Shown here: positions 1 to 6,600 of the stretch, piece by piece
Numbering within the stretch: the stretch's first letter is position 1
How the letters are laid out: each line of letters starts with the position of its first letter
Source: Thalassospira sp. UBA1131
Lineage (GTDB): Bacteria; Pseudomonadota; Alphaproteobacteria; Rhodospirillales; Thalassospiraceae
Assembly (NCBI RefSeq): GCF_002311515.1
Contig: NZ_DCAO01000110.1
Location: forward strand, 15,061-33,441
DNA: 18,381 nucleotides
Reading direction: 5' to 3'
Program-made: the position numbers and the translations under genes
Notes under the pieces: model-generated
The model's input: the letters and a program-made list of their open reading frames with translations, nothing else
Told to the model about the DNA's origin: nothing
Databases searched by the model: none

Positions 1-54
1 TTCTTTGGCAGCTTGCGCTAGGGATTTGATTGTTCGGTTGGGTGGCGTCGGAAC

Positions 55-405
55 TTAGTTTTCCGGCACTTCACGGAACATCACCATGCCACCGTGATAC
101 AGGACATCATTTTCAAAATAGCCATCGGCGGTAAAGCCGGTGTCATCCTGATAGGTGATGTAGTTCCCTGAAACCTGATAGTCGCCCTGATAGGCCGACT
201 GACGTGTACCTCGGGCCTCGTCATAGCGGCCATCGGCACGCAGTTCCTGGCGGATATGACCATCCTTGGTCACCCACATGCCGACATACGGGTGCGGGGC
301 GATTTCAGCGCTTTTGTTCATACCGGCCTCCTGTTGGGGCCATGCTGGTGATGCGAACACCACCAGCATGGAAAGAAAGTACAAGGATTGCAGAATGATC
401 TTCAT
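55..405 (-). CDS. Small secreted Atu4866-domain protein
   Basis: This encodes 116 residues. The N-terminus has one Lys followed by a hydrophobic stretch (residues 3-18) and a plausible Sec cleavage site after A21 (S-P-A), so the mature protein is probably periplasmic. From H38 to the end it matches my memory of the Atu4866 family (small beta-barrel domain, about 80 residues): HPYVGMW at 38-44, then a G-R-Y-D-E-A-R-G segment, DDTGFTADG and LYHGGMV near the end. The molecular function of this family is not established. The start codon overlaps the stop of the dehydrogenase gene by one base (TGATG, 403-407), indicating translational coupling and a shared transcript. Family assignment is fairly secure; any role, such as binding a small ligand for the reductase pathway, is inference. 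Confidence 0.85.
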   Translation of the reverse strand: MKIILQSLYFLSMLVVFASPAWPQQEAGMNKSAEIAPHPYVGMWVTKDGHIRQELRADGRYDEARGTRQSAYQGDYQVSGNYITYQDDTGFTADGYFENDVLYHGGMVMFREVPEN

Positions 406-1151
406 CAGAATGCCGATGCCGTCGGACGGACAATGACTTCGTTGATGTCGACATCTGCTGGCTGATCAAGGGCATAAAGAACCGCCCGCGCAATGGCATC
501 GGGGCTGAGGGCGATCTGGCGGAACTGGGTCAGAAGCTCCTTGCTGTTCGGGTCGGAAATATCGTGGCCAAGTTCGGTCTCGACCACGCCCGGCGAGATG
601 GTGGTGACACGGACATTGGTGCTTTCCTGACGCAGGCCTTCGGAAATCGCCCAGACGGCATATTTGGTTGCGCAGTATACCGCGCCACTTGGCACAACCA
701 CATGTGCACCGATTGATGCGGTGTTGATGACATGGCCGCCACCTTGTTCCTGAAACAGGGGCAGGACAGCCGCAATGCCGTTCAGAACACCACGAATATT
801 GACGTTGATCATGTTGTCCCATTCGTCGGTTTTCAGTGCCGACATCGGGGCAAGCGGCATCACGCCGGCATTGTTGAAAATCGCATCCACACGGCCATAA
901 AGGTTCTTTGCGTTGTAAACCAGTGCCTCGACGCTATCGGCATTGGTGACATCCACCGAACGGGCCATGGCACGGCCGCCGGCAGCTTCGATTTCGGTGG
1001 CAATCTCATCAAGGCGTTCTGTGCGGCGTGCGCCAAGAACCACATTCGCCCCCCGGGATGCAAGAAGGCGGGCGGTGGCTTCGCCAATGCCGCTGCTGGC
1101 CCCGGTGATGATAACGGTCTTGTTTTCGACATGGTTGATCGGGTTCGACAT
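405..1151 (-). CDS. Short-chain dehydrogenase/reductase (SDR), NADP-type
   Basis: This is a 248-residue classical SDR of normal length. Visible motifs are the cofactor loop TGASSGIG (16-23), NNAG (93-96), NVN (116-118) and the catalytic S146, Y159 and K163 (Y-x3-K). The pair R42-R43 after the second beta strand favours NADP(H) over NAD(H). The overall pattern resembles cytoplasmic YdfG-like reductases that act on small hydroxy acids or aldehydes, but substrate cannot be read from sequence. An AAGGAG Shine-Dalgarno sits 6 nt before the ATG, which fixes the start. It is the first gene of a two-gene unit with the Atu4866 protein and diverges from an AraC-family regulator, its probable controller. 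Confidence 0.93.
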   Translation of the reverse strand: MSNPINHVENKTVIITGASSGIGEATARLLASRGANVVLGARRTERLDEIATEIEAAGGRAMARSVDVTNADSVEALVYNAKNLYGRVDAIFNNAGVMPLAPMSALKTDEWDNMINVNIRGVLNGIAAVLPLFQEQGGGHVINTASIGAHVVVPSGAVYCATKYAVWAISEGLRQESTNVRVTTISPGVVETELGHDISDPNSKELLTQFRQIALSPDAIARAVLYALDQPADVDINEVIVRPTASAF

Positions 1152-1243
1152 GACATGCTCCTTGGGTTGGTGTGTCTGTGTTTGTGTCGTGGCGCTTACT
1201 CTGTCGATAAATCCCCGATTGATGAATACACAGAACTCGAATT

Positions 1244-1266
1244 GGATTGCCTAATCCTCCAAATCC
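1244..1266. promoter_or_regulatory. Putative operator: phased GGATT/AATCC elements
   Basis: In the gap between the divergent SDR and AraC genes there is GGATT (1244-1248), AATCC (1253-1257) and AATCC (1262-1266), each starting exactly 9 bp after the previous one. The first two form an inverted repeat with a 4-nt centre (GCCT). A site of this kind between a regulator and its divergent target is a natural AraC-family operator. The assignment rests on position and symmetry only. Confidence 0.4.
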
Positions 1267-1300
1267 GAGATTGAGTGCTTTGTCCGCGTGAAGGCGCGTG

Positions 1301-1306
1301 TATAGT
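1301..1306 (+). promoter_or_regulatory. Candidate -10 element for the AraC-family gene
   Basis: TATAGT lies 29 nt before the chosen ATG. No convincing -35 is present: TTGTCC at 1280-1285 gives only a 15-nt spacer. A weak -35 would fit an activator-dependent or autoregulated promoter downstream of the AATCC elements. This is a weak call. Confidence 0.3.
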
Positions 1307-1334
1307 GGGCCTATGGAAAACAAAGGGTTTTGTG

Positions 1335-2252
1335 ATGGATAGCTATCAGAAGCTGTGTAGCCTGATTGACAAATACTGCGAGGCGGATGGTGCGGTACGC
1401 ACGGCTGTTGAGCCGGTCTGGATGTTCCGATCAACCGGTCCGACCCTTAAGGTGCCGACGATCTACAAGCCTTGCCTGTGTCTGATTATCTCGGGTGCGA
1501 AGGAAGTCACGCTGGGGGATGAGCTTTATCGCTATGAGCCTGGCCAACTTCTGGCGGCATCGGTCGATTTGCCAATTGTTGGTCATGTGACCCTGGCGGC
1601 CAAGGATGCGCCGTATCGCAGCCTGTCACTTGATCTGGATGCGAAGATCCTTGGCGAACTTGTTGCCAACATGGATATCAAGATGGGCGCAGACGGCGAA
1701 AGCACACGCGGGCTTTTCGTCGAAAAGACAACCGAAAGCCTGACCGATGCTGTCTTGCGGGTGGTTGAGCTGCTTGATCGTCCTGATGATGTGCCGGTGA
1801 TGTTGCCGCTTTTGATGCGCGAAGTGCATTACCGCTTGTTATGTACCGCCAAGGGGGCGGCGATTGCGGGTCTTGTCATCGGCGGCAGCAACATGCAGCG
1901 CATCTCGGCCGCCCTTCAACTGATCAAGGATAATTTCGACAAGCCGCTTAAGGTGGAAGAACTGGCAAATCGCGCCAATATGAGCCCGTCTTCCTTCCAT
2001 CACCACTTCAAGCAGGTGACAGCCATGAGCCCGCTTCAGTACCAAAAGCGGCTCCGCCTGACGACAGCGCGTCAGATCATGCTGGCCGAAATGAAGGACG
2101 CGGCATCGGCGGCCTACGCGGTCGGGTATGAAAGCGCGTCACAGTTCAGTCGCGAATATGCCCGCATGTTTGGCGCACCGCCAATCCGCGATGTCATGTC
2201 GATCCTTGGGCAGGGCGGGGCCAGCCAGTCTGCCGACATGGCCCCACATTAA
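1335..2252 (+). CDS. AraC-family transcriptional regulator (AraC_N type)
   Basis: The protein is 305 residues from the ATG at 1335, which has an AAAGGG Shine-Dalgarno 7 nt upstream. The frame is open back to a GTG at 1275, but that start has no good ribosome site and adds a non-family-like 20-residue head. Residues 20-175 look like the AraC_N effector domain found in regulators such as E. coli YqhC: P-x-L-x-V-P-T-I-Y near 36-44 and C-L-C-L-I-I-S-G-x-K-E near 47-57. Residues 188-285 carry the two AraC helix-turn-helices: VEELANRANMS at 207-217 and the second around 257-275, ending in the G-x-P-P-type motif. It probably binds the 1244-1266 elements and controls the divergent SDR. YqhC-type regulators of alcohol/aldehyde reductases respond to reactive aldehydes, but the effector here is unknown. 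Confidence 0.92.
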   Translation: MDSYQKLCSLIDKYCEADGAVRTAVEPVWMFRSTGPTLKVPTIYKPCLCLIISGAKEVTLGDELYRYEPGQLLAASVDLPIVGHVTLAAKDAPYRSLSLDLDAKILGELVANMDIKMGADGESTRGLFVEKTTESLTDAVLRVVELLDRPDDVPVMLPLLMREVHYRLLCTAKGAAIAGLVIGGSNMQRISAALQLIKDNFDKPLKVEELANRANMSPSSFHHHFKQVTAMSPLQYQKRLRLTTARQIMLAEMKDAASAAYAVGYESASQFSREYARMFGAPPIRDVMSILGQGGASQSADMAPH

Positions 2253-2254
2253 CA

Positions 2255-3862
2255 TTAACCCTGTTGCTGGTTGCCAACAGCCGGCAGGTACTGGAACATC
2301 CAGGTTTCACTGAGCGGTTCATCACCGCGTTTCAGATACATCCGCAGGTCAACCGGATCATTGCCCGCGGCCTTAAGGTCAAAGGCCGCCCGCCAGATGC
2401 GGGTATCCATGATCGGTTCGATCTTGGTGCGCACAATCTCCCCGCGCGAGGATGTCACAACCACTTCGGGGAATTCGCCATACGCAAGCGTTCCCAGAAC
2501 CTCACCCTCGAACTCGACCGAAAACTTGATTTCGTCCTTGGGCCGGTTGGTGCCGGGCTCCCCGCCGCGGCCCATGCGGGTTGCGGTTGCGCGTGCCAGT
2601 TCCTTGACCGGGAACGGGTTATGGGCCTGCCAATACAGGCGGTATTTGAACTGATAAGAATTACCCGCCTTGGCCGGGCCATTCGGGACCCAGAAGGCGG
2701 CAATGTTATCGTGGATTTCATCGTCGGTCGGGATTTCGATCAACTGAACCGCACCGTCATTCCAGTCGCCTTGCGGTTCGACCCACAGGCTGGGGCGGCG
2801 GTGATAACGCACGCCATCCAGATAGTTCTTCACATCGCGATCGCGCTGCATCAGACCAAAACCACGCGGGTTATTGTCGCCAAACGCTGATGCGCGGATG
2901 GTTTCCGGGTTGTTCAGCTGTCGCCAGATGCGTTCGCCGCCGCCGGTCCAAAGCTCCAGCCCATCGCTGTCATGCACTTCCGGGCGCCAGTCAAAGCGGA
3001 ACGACTTGTTCTGTTCGGAATACCAGAACATGCTGGTCAGCGGTGCGATGCCAAGCCGTTCGATATCCTTGCGCAAGAACAGATGTTTTTCGACATCCAT
3101 CGTGACCCCTTCGCCGCGATAAAGCAGGAATTTATAAGCCCCCGTGATGCTGGGCCCATCCAGCAGGGCATAGACCGTGACCGGATCTTCGGGGTTTTTG
3201 GCCGGTTCGATAAAGAATTGACGGAAATCGGGGAATTCTTCGGGAACTGAGGTCGCCGTATTGACCGCAATCCCGCGCGCCGACAGGCCATATTGGCCTT
3301 CATCCCCAATGGCGCGGAAGTACGATGCGCCAAGAAACGCTGCCCAGTCTTGCGTTTTCCAGTCATCACGCGCCTGATTTTCATGCAGGCGGAAACCGGC
3401 AAAGCCGCTATTGGCGGGCAACTGGCGGGCAATGCTGTCTTCGGGCATGTCAAAGTAATCGGGCTTGTAGATCACTTCGCGCGCCTGCCCGTTTTCCAGA
3501 AGATACATATGCACCGGTTTGGCGAAATACATACCCAGATGGAAGAAGGTCAGCGGATAGGTGCCCGATCCATCGGAAAACGGCGAATGGTCGCGTTTGT
3601 AATGCAGCTTGCCATGGGTGTCGTAATCGATCTTGCCGACAATTTCCGGGTTTGGCGCAACGGGTGCTTCATAGGTCGATGCGGCCATGGATTTGGCGCG
3701 TGCAATCAGATCGGCAAAATCAAACGGTTGTGCCGAACCCAGATCAAGGCCGTCAACATCTGCCAAAGCATGCTGATAGATCGACATTCCCGGCAGGATA
3801 AGACCGGCTGCCGCGATGGATTTCAAAAAGCGTCTGCGTTCAACAGAAGTCGTCATGTTCAT
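2255..3862 (-). CDS. opgD: Glucan biosynthesis protein, MdoG/OpgD family, Tat-exported
   Basis: The protein is 535 residues from the ATG at 3862, with AGGA about 5 nt upstream; a GTG directly before it lies too close to that site. The N-terminus E-R-R-R-F-L-K (8-14) followed by a hydrophobic stretch and A-L-A (32-34) is a twin-arginine signal. This favours OpgD over the Sec-exported paralogue OpgG, and the length is close to E. coli OpgD. The body shows MdoG-family features, such as F-x-L-L-Y-R-G-E-G-V-T-M-D-V and the W-V-E-P-Q-G-D-W segment. OpgG/OpgD act in the periplasm on osmoregulated beta-glucans, and from memory E. coli OpgD is an endo-beta-1,2-glucanase (GH186). No opgH (the glucosyltransferase) or opgG is in the window. 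The gene ends 2 nt from the convergent AraC-family stop and is divergent from the riboswitch transcript. Confidence 0.9.
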   Translation of the reverse strand: MNMTTSVERRRFLKSIAAAGLILPGMSIYQHALADVDGLDLGSAQPFDFADLIARAKSMAASTYEAPVAPNPEIVGKIDYDTHGKLHYKRDHSPFSDGSGTYPLTFFHLGMYFAKPVHMYLLENGQAREVIYKPDYFDMPEDSIARQLPANSGFAGFRLHENQARDDWKTQDWAAFLGASYFRAIGDEGQYGLSARGIAVNTATSVPEEFPDFRQFFIEPAKNPEDPVTVYALLDGPSITGAYKFLLYRGEGVTMDVEKHLFLRKDIERLGIAPLTSMFWYSEQNKSFRFDWRPEVHDSDGLELWTGGGERIWRQLNNPETIRASAFGDNNPRGFGLMQRDRDVKNYLDGVRYHRRPSLWVEPQGDWNDGAVQLIEIPTDDEIHDNIAAFWVPNGPAKAGNSYQFKYRLYWQAHNPFPVKELARATATRMGRGGEPGTNRPKDEIKFSVEFEGEVLGTLAYGEFPEVVVTSSRGEIVRTKIEPIMDTRIWRAAFDLKAAGNDPVDLRMYLKRGDEPLSETWMFQYLPAVGNQQQG

Positions 3863-4008
3863 CACATTCCTGTGGTTTGAGGTGTCGGGAAAGCATACCC
3901 GGCAGTGTGGAGGTAATCGGGATGAAACATGGCAAATTCAAGGTCGTATCAATTGCTTTTTATGCATGGAGCCTTGGCGTTAATGCCGCTGGTGGTCTGC
4001 CAATTTCC
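3863..4008. other. Non-coding leader between opgD and the riboswitch promoter
   Basis: This stretch must hold the promoter of opgD reading leftward. I found no pair of promoter boxes I would defend. An imperfect inverted repeat (CGGG...CCCG around 3893-3908) lies in what would be the opgD 5' leader and may be incidental. No ORF with a credible start is present. Confidence 0.4.
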
Positions 4009-4035
4009 TTGACCGTGTTTTTGGTTTAATCTAAC
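4009..4035 (+). promoter_or_regulatory. Candidate promoter for the riboswitch transcript
   Basis: TTGACC (4009-4014) and TCTAAC (4030-4035) are separated by 15 nt. The spacer is short, but transcription would begin near 4041, exactly where the first riboswitch helix starts. Support comes from this position more than from box quality. Confidence 0.4.
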
Positions 4036-4040
4036 CGTGA

Positions 4041-4220
4041 CGTGTCGGTATCCGAATATCGGATAAAGGGAATTCGAGATGGGCCGAATATTGGCTCATT
4101 AACCGAAGCTGCCCCCGCAACTGTAGGCGGCGAGCATTTTTCTGACCAATGCCACTGGGATCAACCCGGGAAGGCCAGGGAAAATGCGTTGACCCGTAAG
4201 CCAGGAGACCTGCCGACACG
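4041..4220 (+). promoter_or_regulatory. Cobalamin riboswitch aptamer
   Basis: The closing helix P1 is a perfect 8-bp pairing of CGTGTCGG (4041-4048) with CCGACACG (4213-4220). Inside it are the conserved blocks in order: CCCCCGCAACTGT (4112-4124), GCCACTG (4151-4157), GGGAAGGC (4168-4175) and the B12 box AAGCCAGGAGACCTGCC (4198-4214). This is the standard adenosylcobalamin-type aptamer that lowers expression of cobalamin/cobalt uptake or synthesis genes when the ligand is abundant. It lies on the same strand as, and upstream of, the importer genes beginning at 4458. Confidence 0.95.
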
Positions 4221-4296
4221 AAGACGACGGACCGGGCGGGGTGCCCCGGAGAATGTCGGTACGTGTCTTGGCCCAACAGTTTAGCCCAGGTTTTCT
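4221..4296 (+). promoter_or_regulatory. Riboswitch expression platform (putative)
   Basis: After the aptamer comes a GC-rich hairpin CCGGG (4232-4236)/CCCGG (4245-4249). Its loop contains GGGG, which could kiss the C-run at 4112-4116, as L13-L5 do in this riboswitch class. TGTCGGTA (4254-4261) then repeats the 5' P1 strand (4043-4050 identical), and CGTGTC (4262-4267) repeats it again. Both can pair with the 3' P1 strand and so compete with aptamer closure. A weak stem CTTGG (4267-4271)/CCAGG (4286-4290) is followed by TTTTCT and might be the terminator. The exact switching mechanism is inferred. Confidence 0.5.
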
Positions 4297-4331
4297 AAGC
4301 TTTAAGGCCGGCATCTTCCGCCATCTCCTGA

Positions 4332-4365
4332 CACTTTTGCCAGTCCATTGACAGCAGCAAAAGTG
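4332..4365. repeat. Perfect 9-bp inverted repeat
   Basis: CACTTTTGC (4332-4340) and GCAAAAGTG (4357-4365) are exact reverse complements around a 16-nt centre. The centre contains the consensus -35 hexamer TTGACA (4348-4353). The repeat abuts the 22-bp palindrome with no intervening base. It has no T-run after it, so it is not a simple terminator. It could be an operator over the -35 region or an RNA hairpin in the riboswitch transcript. Confidence 0.7.
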
Positions 4366-4375
4366 ATGTTATGTT
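4348..4375 (+). promoter_or_regulatory. Second promoter candidate, downstream of the riboswitch
   Basis: TTGACA (4348-4353) matches the -35 consensus exactly. TATGTT (4370-4375) lies after a 16-nt spacer and falls inside the 22-bp palindrome. A transcript from here would begin about 75 nt before the binding-protein start and would lack the riboswitch. The -10 match is only 4 of 6. Confidence 0.5.
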
Positions 4376-4387
4376 ATAACATAACAT
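4366..4387. promoter_or_regulatory. Perfect 22-bp palindrome, Zur-box-like operator
   Basis: The left half is ATGTTATGTTA and the right half is its exact reverse complement, so each half holds the ATGTT unit twice. The centre ATGTTATAACAT (4371-4382) resembles the zinc-uptake-regulator (Zur) boxes of Proteobacteria as I remember them. It covers the -10 area of a promoter with a perfect TTGACA -35, a classic repressor position. The palindrome itself is certain. The identity of its protein is inference, and another Fur-family or metal regulator is possible. Confidence 0.6.
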
Positions 4388-4457
4388 TTGGCGATGTGTT
4401 GAAACTGGATCATCCAAAGCGGTCCCGGATCAGCGCATCAGCAAGAGGGAACTAAAA

Positions 4458-5483
4458 GTGATCAATCACGATAAACGTGTACTGGCGGTCGGGGTGTTTG
4501 CCGCTGGTCTTATTTCATCTGTTTCATTTGCGTCCGCAACCGAATATCCGCTCAGTATCGAGAATTGCGGCACTGTGTTGCAATTTGACGCGGCTCCGGA
4601 TCGCGTGGTGTCGCTGGGCCAAAGCACGACCGAAATTCTCTATTCGCTGGGCCTGGCCGACAAGGTCAAGGGTACGGGTGTCTGGTTTGGCCCGGTGATG
4701 GAAGAATTCAAGGACGTCAACGCATCTGTGCCACGTCTGGCCGACAATGACCCGGGGTTTGAAACCGTTGTCGCGCAAAAGCCACAACTGGTTGCCACCC
4801 AGTATCAGTGGCATGTCGGGCCTAAGGGCACTGTCGGCACCACCGAACAGTTCAACGAATTGTCCATTCCGGTCTACACAGCACCTGCTGATTGTGTGGG
4901 CAAGGACAATGCCGGTGGCGGTGACGGGGTGCGTCACGAAGGCTTCACCATGGATCTGATTTATCGCGAGATTTCCGATCTTGCGCAAATCTTTGATGTC
5001 GAAGATCGCGGCGATGCGCTGATTGCCAGCCTGAAGGAACGTCAGGAAAGCTCATTGGCACGTGTGACGGCAAGCGGCCATGACAACGTATCCGCTGTCT
5101 TCTGGTTCTCCAGCCCGGAAATCAACAGTGATCCCTATGTGGCGGGCAAAAACGGCGCGGCGGGCTTTATCGCCGGTAAACTTGGTGTTCGCAACATCAT
5201 CGACAGCAATGAAGAATGGCCGACCGTTGGCTGGGAAACCATTGCGCGTGCCAATCCGGATATCATCGTGATTGGTAAAATGGGTCGTCGGCGTTTTCCG
5301 GCCGATGACTGGCAGGTCAAGATGGATTTCCTTAAAACCGATCCGGTCGCAAGTCAGATGAAGGCGGTGCGCAATGGCAATATCGTGGTGATGGACGCCC
5401 AGTCGATGGATCCGACCATCCGCCTGATCAAAGGTATTGAAACACTTGCCGAAGCCGTCGAAAGACTGAGTGCTTCGAACTGA
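4458..5483 (+). CDS. Periplasmic binding protein of a FecCD/BtuF-type importer (cobalt transporter CbtJ-like)
   Basis: The protein is 341 residues starting at a GTG, with AAGAGGGA 7 nt upstream and no better in-frame start. It has a Sec signal ending A-S-A (25-27). The mature protein has the class III (FepB/BtuF, Peripla_BP_2) pattern: residues around 47-62 read R-V-V-S-L-G-Q-S-T-T-E-I-L-Y-S-L, a central helix region follows, and near the end comes G-W-E-T-I-A-R-A-N-P-D-I-I-V-I. The V-W-F-G-P-V and W-H-V-G-P-K-G-T-V-G-T segments recall the Sinorhizobium CbtJ type, whose operon is also under a B12 riboswitch. It delivers substrate to the permease and ATPase encoded just downstream. The riboswitch argues for cobalt, cobalamin or a corrinoid; sequence alone does not separate these from an iron chelate. 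Confidence 0.88.
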   Translation: MINHDKRVLAVGVFAAGLISSVSFASATEYPLSIENCGTVLQFDAAPDRVVSLGQSTTEILYSLGLADKVKGTGVWFGPVMEEFKDVNASVPRLADNDPGFETVVAQKPQLVATQYQWHVGPKGTVGTTEQFNELSIPVYTAPADCVGKDNAGGGDGVRHEGFTMDLIYREISDLAQIFDVEDRGDALIASLKERQESSLARVTASGHDNVSAVFWFSSPEINSDPYVAGKNGAAGFIAGKLGVRNIIDSNEEWPTVGWETIARANPDIIVIGKMGRRRFPADDWQVKMDFLKTDPVASQMKAVRNGNIVVMDAQSMDPTIRLIKGIETLAEAVERLSASN

Positions 5484-5523
5484 CCTGCACTGCCAAAGGC
5501 GCCTGATATGCCCGGAGAATTCA

Positions 5524-6600
5524 ATGTTTGAAACAACGCCAGTGCAGCAGCCGGTTCAGCCACCTCGGCAATCGCTGGCGGGGCGGGCATATCTTGTGCG
5601 GGCCGGTGTCAGTCTTGGCGCCCTGGTTTTGCTAGTTGGCGTCATCGCGATGGCCGCGGCCAAGGGGGAAACACACATTCCCCTTGGTACCGTGCTTCAG
5701 ACCATTGCCAATCATCTTTGGCAGGCGGGCTATGACGTTGATCCGATTGATGCCGGGATCATCTGGAATTACCGGATATCGCGCGCAATGGTGGCGGCGG
5801 CCTGCGGGGCGTCCCTTGCGCTATCGGGGGCGGTTTTGCAGGCGCTTTTGCGCAATAGTCTGGCGGATCCCTATTTACTGGGCATTTCGGCCGGGGCATC
5901 GACCGGTGCGGTCAGTGTCGCCATTCTGGGGTTCGGGGCAGGCATGGTTTCCCTGTCACTTGGCGCCTTTGTCGGCGCGCTGGTGGCGTTCGGGTTTGTG
6001 GCGCTTTTGGCCATTCCGGCCGGGCGCGGGGCTGGTGCCATCATTCTGGCCGGGGTTGCCGGATCGCAACTGTTTAACGCATTGACGTCATTTATCGTGA
6101 CCAAGGCCGCCACGGCGGACGAGGCACGCGGGGTGATGTTCTGGTTGCTTGGTAATTTAAGTGGCGTGCGCTGGCCTGATGTCTATCTTGCGCTTCCGGT
6201 CGCCGTCATCGGCTTGCTGGTCTGCCTTTGGTATTCCCGTGCGCTTGATGCCTTTACCTTTGGCGTGGAATCGGCAGCGTCCCTTGGTGTGCCGGTGCGC
6301 CGGGTTTATGTGGTGTTGATTGCCATTGCCGCATCGATGACCGCGGTGATGGTCAGTATTGTCGGGGCCATCGGCTTTGTCGGACTGGTTATTCCCCATG
6401 CCGCGCGGTTCTTTGTCGGGACACGGCACGGATTTCTGTTGCCAGCATCGGCCCTGATCGGGGCGGTGTTTCTTGTGGCGGCCGATATTGTATCGCGCAT
6501 CATTCTTGATGGTCAGGTCCTGCCCATCGGGGTGATCACAGCCCTGATCGGTGCACCGGCCTTTGCGATCATCCTGTGTCATGGGCGGGTATTGCGATGA
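5524..6600 (+). CDS. FecCD/BtuC-family ABC importer permease
   Basis: The protein is 358 residues from the ATG at 5524, with GGAGA 5 nt upstream; the frame extends further left, but without a ribosome site. A short polar, Q/P-rich head is followed by about ten hydrophobic segments, as in BtuC. The family hallmark R-N-S-L-A-D-P-Y-L-L-G-I-S-A-G-A (residues about 109-124) is intact. So is the cytoplasmic coupling stretch G-A-I-G-F-V-G-L-V-I-P-H-A-A-R in the C-terminal third. It sits in the inner membrane as a dimer and is the translocation channel. It lies 40 nt after the binding-protein gene and overlaps the ATPase gene by 4 nt, so the three are one operon. Confidence 0.93.
   Translation: MFETTPVQQPVQPPRQSLAGRAYLVRAGVSLGALVLLVGVIAMAAAKGETHIPLGTVLQTIANHLWQAGYDVDPIDAGIIWNYRISRAMVAAACGASLALSGAVLQALLRNSLADPYLLGISAGASTGAVSVAILGFGAGMVSLSLGAFVGALVAFGFVALLAIPAGRGAGAIILAGVAGSQLFNALTSFIVTKAATADEARGVMFWLLGNLSGVRWPDVYLALPVAVIGLLVCLWYSRALDAFTFGVESAASLGVPVRRVYVVLIAIAASMTAVMVSIVGAIGFVGLVIPHAARFFVGTRHGFLLPASALIGAVFLVAADIVSRIILDGQVLPIGVITALIGAPAFAIILCHGRVLR

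Noticed and set aside
1..54. Sequence downstream of the Atu4866 gene
   Set aside because: No stem-loop with a T-run or other recognisable element was found before the window edge.
732..1274. Plus-strand open frame of 180 codons across the SDR gene
   Set aside because: It is antisense to SDR residues that include the catalytic motifs, and it has no ribosome site.
1275..1334. GTG start adding 20 residues to the AraC-family regulator
   Set aside because: The ATG at 1335 has a good ribosome site and gives the usual N-terminus. The upstream GTG would place translation ahead of the TATAGT element.
4042..4314. Short open frames on both strands across the riboswitch (about 70-80 codons)
   Set aside because: They coincide with a structured RNA whose conserved blocks explain the sequence, and they lack credible ribosome sites.
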